Assembly (NCBI RefSeq): GCF_013623775.1
Contig: NZ_JABFAM010000007.1
Coordinates: forward strand, 398,341-462,340
Reading direction: 5' to 3'
Source: Rufibacter sp. XAAS-G3-1
GTDB taxonomy: Bacteria; Bacteroidota; Bacteroidia; Cytophagales; Hymenobacteraceae
Length of the DNA stretch: 64,000 bases
This document shows positions 61,285 through 64,000 of the stretch, in pieces. The position numbers were made by a program, and so were the translations under genes. Each line of letters opens with the position of its first letter. Position 1 is the first letter of the stretch. Below the pieces are notes generated by a model, which worked only from the letters and a program-made list of their open reading frames with translations, was not told where the DNA came from and searched no databases.

Positions 61285-61761
61285 ATGGCACTAGATGAAG
61301 CGAAATTTTTGGAGGTGAAGAAGATTTTCACCGCCTATTTAGAAAGCAAGGGTCTCCGGAAAACCCCGGAACGCTATGCTATCTTAGAGGAGATCTATTC
61401 CCGCACCGGTCATTTTGATGTAGAGTCCCTGTACATCAGCATGAAAAACAAGAACTACCAGGTGAGCCGGGCTACCGTATACAATACCCTTGATCTATTG
61501 GTAGAAAATGATCTGGTAAGCAAACACCAATTTGGCCGTAATCTGGCCCAATATGAGAAATCATACGGCCGTAGGCAGCATGACCACGTGATTTGCACGG
61601 ATTGCCACAAAGTGGTGGAGTTCTGTGACCCCCGGGTGCACAACATCCAAACCATGGTAGGAGAATTGCTGAATTTTAATATTCTGCACCATTCCCTAAA
61701 TTTGTACGGCATCTGTGGCGACTGCCAGGCTAAATTAAACGCACCTTTCCATGAAAATTGA
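61285..61761 (+). CDS. Fur-family transcriptional regulator
   Basis: A 158-residue regulator. The winged helix covers about 15-90 ([30 protein letters not shown], split by the DNA-recognition helix [15 protein letters not shown]). The metal-binding dimer domain has [15 protein letters not shown], with the zinc pair CTDC, and a second pair CGDC near the end. Histidines at the metal sites are present, so it could sense iron, zinc or peroxide; the subgroup is not fixed by sequence. It overlaps the STAS gene by 11 bases. Confidence 0.93.
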   Translation: MALDEAKFLEVKKIFTAYLESKGLRKTPERYAILEEIYSRTGHFDVESLYISMKNKNYQVSRATVYNTLDLLVENDLVSKHQFGRNLAQYEKSYGRRQHDHVICTDCHKVVEFCDPRVHNIQTMVGELLNFNILHHSLNLYGICGDCQAKLNAPFHEN

Positions 61762-62098
61762 CCACACGTTAGAAAATAACATCCTGTTTATAAGGTTAGA
61801 GGGCGATATGATTGGAGGGCCAGAAACCCAGCGCCTCATGGATTTGGCCAACACCACTATTGATGACTCCATGCTGCTTTCAGCCGTAGATTTATCTAAC
61901 GTGCGGTTTATCAATAGCACTGGTATTGGCGTCTTGGTTTCCCTGTTAACCAAATTCAGGAACAGGGGCGGGGAACTGATCCTCATCAATCCATCAGAGC
62001 ACATTCGTAAGTTATTAATCATCACAAAATTGAACGCCATCTTCACCATTGCCGAAGATGATTCCAACGCCGTTCAACTTCTAAAAGAATCTGTTTAA
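61751..62098 (+). CDS. STAS domain anti-sigma factor antagonist
   Basis: A 115-residue single STAS domain. The phosphorylation-site region [18 protein letters not shown] contains the conserved Ser-Thr-Gly turn and the DLS..RFINS pattern of SpoIIAA-like antagonists. The remaining helix [17 protein letters not shown] and the final [18 protein letters not shown] agree. No cognate anti-sigma kinase is adjacent. It begins inside the regulator gene and ends directly before purA, so the three genes are one transcription unit. Confidence 0.9.
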   Translation: MKIDHTLENNILFIRLEGDMIGGPETQRLMDLANTTIDDSMLLSAVDLSNVRFINSTGIGVLVSLLTKFRNRGGELILINPSEHIRKLLIITKLNAIFTIAEDDSNAVQLLKESV

Positions 62099-63367
62099 AT
62101 GCCAGTTGACATTCTAGTAGGCCTCCAGTGGGGCGATGAAGGAAAAGGTAAGATCGTTGATGTACTTGCTCCTCAATATGATGTGGTAGCCCGTTTCCAG
62201 GGTGGCCCCAATGCCGGACATACCCTGGAGTTTGAAGGCACTAAACATGTCCTTCATCAAATACCCTCCGGTATTTTCCATGAGCACATTACCAATATCA
62301 TAGGCAACGGAGTAGTTCTAGATCCAATCGTATTCCGGACGGAAGTGGAGAAACTCACGGCTAGAGGAGTAGATGCCACCCGTAACCTCTACATTTCCAA
62401 GAAAGCCCAGTTGATTCTGCCTTCGCACAAAAGCCTGGACAGAATCTCTGAAGAAGCCTTAGGAACCTCTAAAATCGGCTCCACCCAAAAAGGGATAGGA
62501 CCTGCATATCAGGATAAAATTGGTCGCAGCGGACTTAGGGTAGGAGACATCCTGCTGCCAGATTTCCAGGAACGTTACCAGGCCACTGTTGAGAAGCATC
62601 AGAAAATAGCCTCTTTTTACCAAAAAGAGCTTGAATTAGAAGAACTGGAGCAGCAATTCTTCAGTGCCGTGGAGTTCCTGCGCACGTTCATCTTGGTAGA
62701 TTCTGAGTACATGATCAACCAGGCAATCAAAGAAGGCAAAAAGATTCTGGCCGAAGGCGCTCAAGGATCCCTATTGGACATTGATTTCGGTACCTATCCT
62801 TATGTAACGTCTTCCAATACATTAGTAGCGGGAGCTTGCACCGGTTTAGGAATTGCTCCACGTCATATTGGCGAAGTCTATGGTATCTTCAAAGCGTACT
62901 GTACCCGCGTGGGTAGCGGCCCTTTCCCTACTGAGCTGCATGATGAAGTAGGGGAGAAGATTCGCCAGGCAGGCAGAGAATTTGGCTCTACGACAGGTCG
63001 TTCTCGTCGCTGTGGCTGGATAGACCTGCCCACGTTGAAGTATGCCATCATGTTGAACGGGGTAACCCAATTAAACATGATGAAAGCCGATGTCTTGGAT
63101 GACTTTGATGAGATCAGTATCTGTACCCATTACCAGTTAGCCGACGGCACAGTGACAGACCAGATTCCCCATGATCTAGATAAAACTGATATCACCCCAG
63201 TCTATATTACTATGAAAGGTTGGGGAGAAGAGCTGAGAAAGTATGAATCTTATAATGCTTTACCTAAAGCGGTTCTGGAATACGTAGCGTACTTGGAGGA
63301 ACAGCTTAACGTAAGCGTAAACATTATCAGCGTTGGCCCAGATAGAAAGAGTACTCTGGTAAAATAA
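62099..63367 (+). CDS. purA: Adenylosuccinate synthetase
   Basis: A 422-residue enzyme joining IMP and aspartate with GTP, the first committed step to AMP. The P-loop GLQWGDEGKGK is at 8-18, followed by FQGGPNAGHT. GSTQKGIGPAYQDKIGRSGLR is the IMP-binding segment and EGAQGSLLDIDFGTYPYVTSSN and TTGRSRRCGWIDLP follow as in the family. It starts the base after the STAS stop. Ends against a hairpin terminator. Confidence 0.97.
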   Translation: MPVDILVGLQWGDEGKGKIVDVLAPQYDVVARFQGGPNAGHTLEFEGTKHVLHQIPSGIFHEHITNIIGNGVVLDPIVFRTEVEKLTARGVDATRNLYISKKAQLILPSHKSLDRISEEALGTSKIGSTQKGIGPAYQDKIGRSGLRVGDILLPDFQERYQATVEKHQKIASFYQKELELEELEQQFFSAVEFLRTFILVDSEYMINQAIKEGKKILAEGAQGSLLDIDFGTYPYVTSSNTLVAGACTGLGIAPRHIGEVYGIFKAYCTRVGSGPFPTELHDEVGEKIRQAGREFGSTTGRSRRCGWIDLPTLKYAIMLNGVTQLNMMKADVLDDFDEISICTHYQLADGTVTDQIPHDLDKTDITPVYITMKGWGEELRKYESYNALPKAVLEYVAYLEEQLNVSVNIISVGPDRKSTLVK

Positions 63368-63384
63368 TTGATTGTTCTTAGTAG

Positions 63385-63420
63385 AAAGGGAGGGAAGGCG
63401 GAGCCGCCTTCCCTCCCTTT
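63385..63420. terminator. Terminator of purA
   Basis: 17-bp perfect stem AAAGGGAGGGAAGGCGG / CCGCCTTCCCTCCCTTT, followed by GTTTTTT. Confidence 0.9.
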
Positions 63421-63591
63421 GTTTTTTAGGTAGGCGGAACTTCTGGCGGCCTAGGTTGATCCTAATCAAGGCTCCGAAAGGGAGTCCTTGCGGGGAATAT
63501 TTCCTAAATCTGGAACTGCCTGGCCCTGAAGGTGGTTCCCATCTAGGCTGCGGTTGCAAAGCCCCTTAAAAGGAAAACTTACCCGGTCTCG

Positions 63592-63622
63592 TTTGGAAAC
63601 CGTCAAACAATGCCTACCTTTG
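63592..63622 (+). promoter_or_regulatory. Tandem promoter 1 of 4
   Basis: TTTG (63592-63595), 19 bases, TACCTTTG (63615-63622). Confidence 0.75.
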
Positions 63623-63702
63623 CATCCCGCCCGGCAGGGGAGGGGGATAATGCCAGACCAACCTAGTTTAGAAGGGAAAAGAAAAAAAGTTTCCCTCACC
63701 TA

Positions 63703-63732
63703 TTGCAAAGCAAAAAGGATTCCTTACCTTTG
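63703..63732 (+). promoter_or_regulatory. Tandem promoter 2 of 4
   Basis: TTG (63703-63705), 19 bases, TACCTTTG (63725-63732). Preceded by the A-rich block AAAAGAAAAAAAGTTT. Confidence 0.75.
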
Positions 63733-63804
63733 CACTCCCTTCCGAAAGGAGGCTCGCTGACCGGCAGGGTTAGCGAGAAAAGAAAAAAAACTTCGATTTA
63801 CCGC

Positions 63805-63834
63805 TTGTAAAAAGGAAGCTTCTTGTTACCTTTG
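63805..63834 (+). promoter_or_regulatory. Tandem promoter 3 of 4
   Basis: TTG (63805-63807), 19 bases, TACCTTTG (63827-63834). Preceded by AGAAAAGAAAAAAAACTT. Confidence 0.75.
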
Positions 63835-63929
63835 CGACCCGCTTCAATGACAAGCCTAACGGCTGTGAAACGGATCGCTTCTCTTGCCGGAAGGGCGGAG
63901 AGTGAATAAAAAAAAAGTTTTGAAAAGTA

Positions 63930-63959
63930 TTGCAAAGAGAAAGGAAGTCCTTACCTTTG
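63930..63959 (+). promoter_or_regulatory. Tandem promoter 4 of 4
   Basis: TTG (63930-63932), 19 bases, TACCTTTG (63952-63959). Preceded by AATAAAAAAAAAGTTTTG. Confidence 0.75.
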
Positions 63960-64000
63960 CACCCGCTTCTAAAGCGAAGCACAGAAGACAGGCTAAGCCA

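Larger units (their letters stand above)
63421..64000 (+). other. Leader region of a downstream stable-RNA or highly expressed operon
   Basis: No coding capacity. The first 170 bases are GC-rich without recognised features; the rest is built from four repeated promoter units (A-rich block, promoter, short hairpin). Confidence 0.6.

Overview
The window reads as chromosomal DNA of a Bacteroidota bacterium of the order Cytophagales, most likely family Hymenobacteraceae (Rufibacter/Pontibacter/Nibribacter-like). The reasons are an alternative complex III fused to a caa3/aa3-type oxidase operon, Bacteroidota-type promoters (TTTG or TTG, about 19-21 bases, then TAnnTTTG), a GSCFA protein, the tig-clpP-clpX order, lipid A and heptose genes of a Gram-negative envelope, and poor Shine-Dalgarno sequences. 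The genus assignment is inference from general family resemblance.

Layout. 1-9.9 kb holds a mixed set: a truncated retropepsin/PDZ protein, a 3-hydroxyisobutyrate dehydrogenase-like reductase, a secreted CocE-type hydrolase, a lipoprotein, an M14 metallocarboxypeptidase, an AT-rich RHH/PIN toxin-antitoxin pair and a cytochrome c-PQQ sugar dehydrogenase. 10-12.2 kb holds a Rieske protein, about 1.1 kb without coding potential that appears to contain two paralogous small RNA genes separated by a 120-bp GC-rich inverted repeat, and a cupin. 12.2-20.6 kb, all on the minus strand, holds priA, a secreted protein of unknown function, a DUF255 thioredoxin-like protein, a GSCFA protein, a HAD phosphatase and the ribosomal operon rpsF-rpsR-rplI. 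21.6-38.6 kb is a plus-strand respiratory operon: actABCDEF, coxB, ctaD, ctaA, ctaB, two subunit III genes, subunit IV, an SCO protein, DUF420, a small CxxC protein and DUF983. Electrons would run from menaquinol through ACIII and cytochrome c to the oxidase, with heme A synthesis and copper assembly encoded in the same unit. 38.7-46 kb encodes a very large NtrY-like histidine kinase translationally coupled to a giant putative outer-membrane barrel. 46-52.7 kb holds a DUF2007 protein, an FRG-domain protein, hldD, a cobalamin/siderophore-type binding protein and permease, queD and lpxB. 52.8-57.3 kb holds clpX, clpP, tig and tRNA-Leu(TAG), all minus strand. 57.4-63.4 kb holds relA/spoT, an outer-membrane barrel protein, and fur-STAS-purA. 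The last 400 bases carry four near-identical tandem promoters and should lead into a strongly expressed stable RNA operon, probably rRNA, just past the window edge.

The strongest unexplained signal is a dispersed family of about 40-bp palindromes, here called PAL (arms like CGTTTTAGGGCTGTTTT and its complement around a short loop). I count about 30 recognisable copies, in nearly every intergenic gap outside the respiratory operon, and some within or overlapping reading frames. Three other repeat types occur: a 100-bp MITE-like element in two opposite copies, the 120-bp GC-rich inverted repeat, and a compound PAL-spacer-PAL unit present twice. The paired small RNA candidates at 10.44-11.27 kb are the best candidate for an undescribed element with function: each has its own promoter, conserved upstream region, divergent 5' part, conserved 3' tail and terminator.
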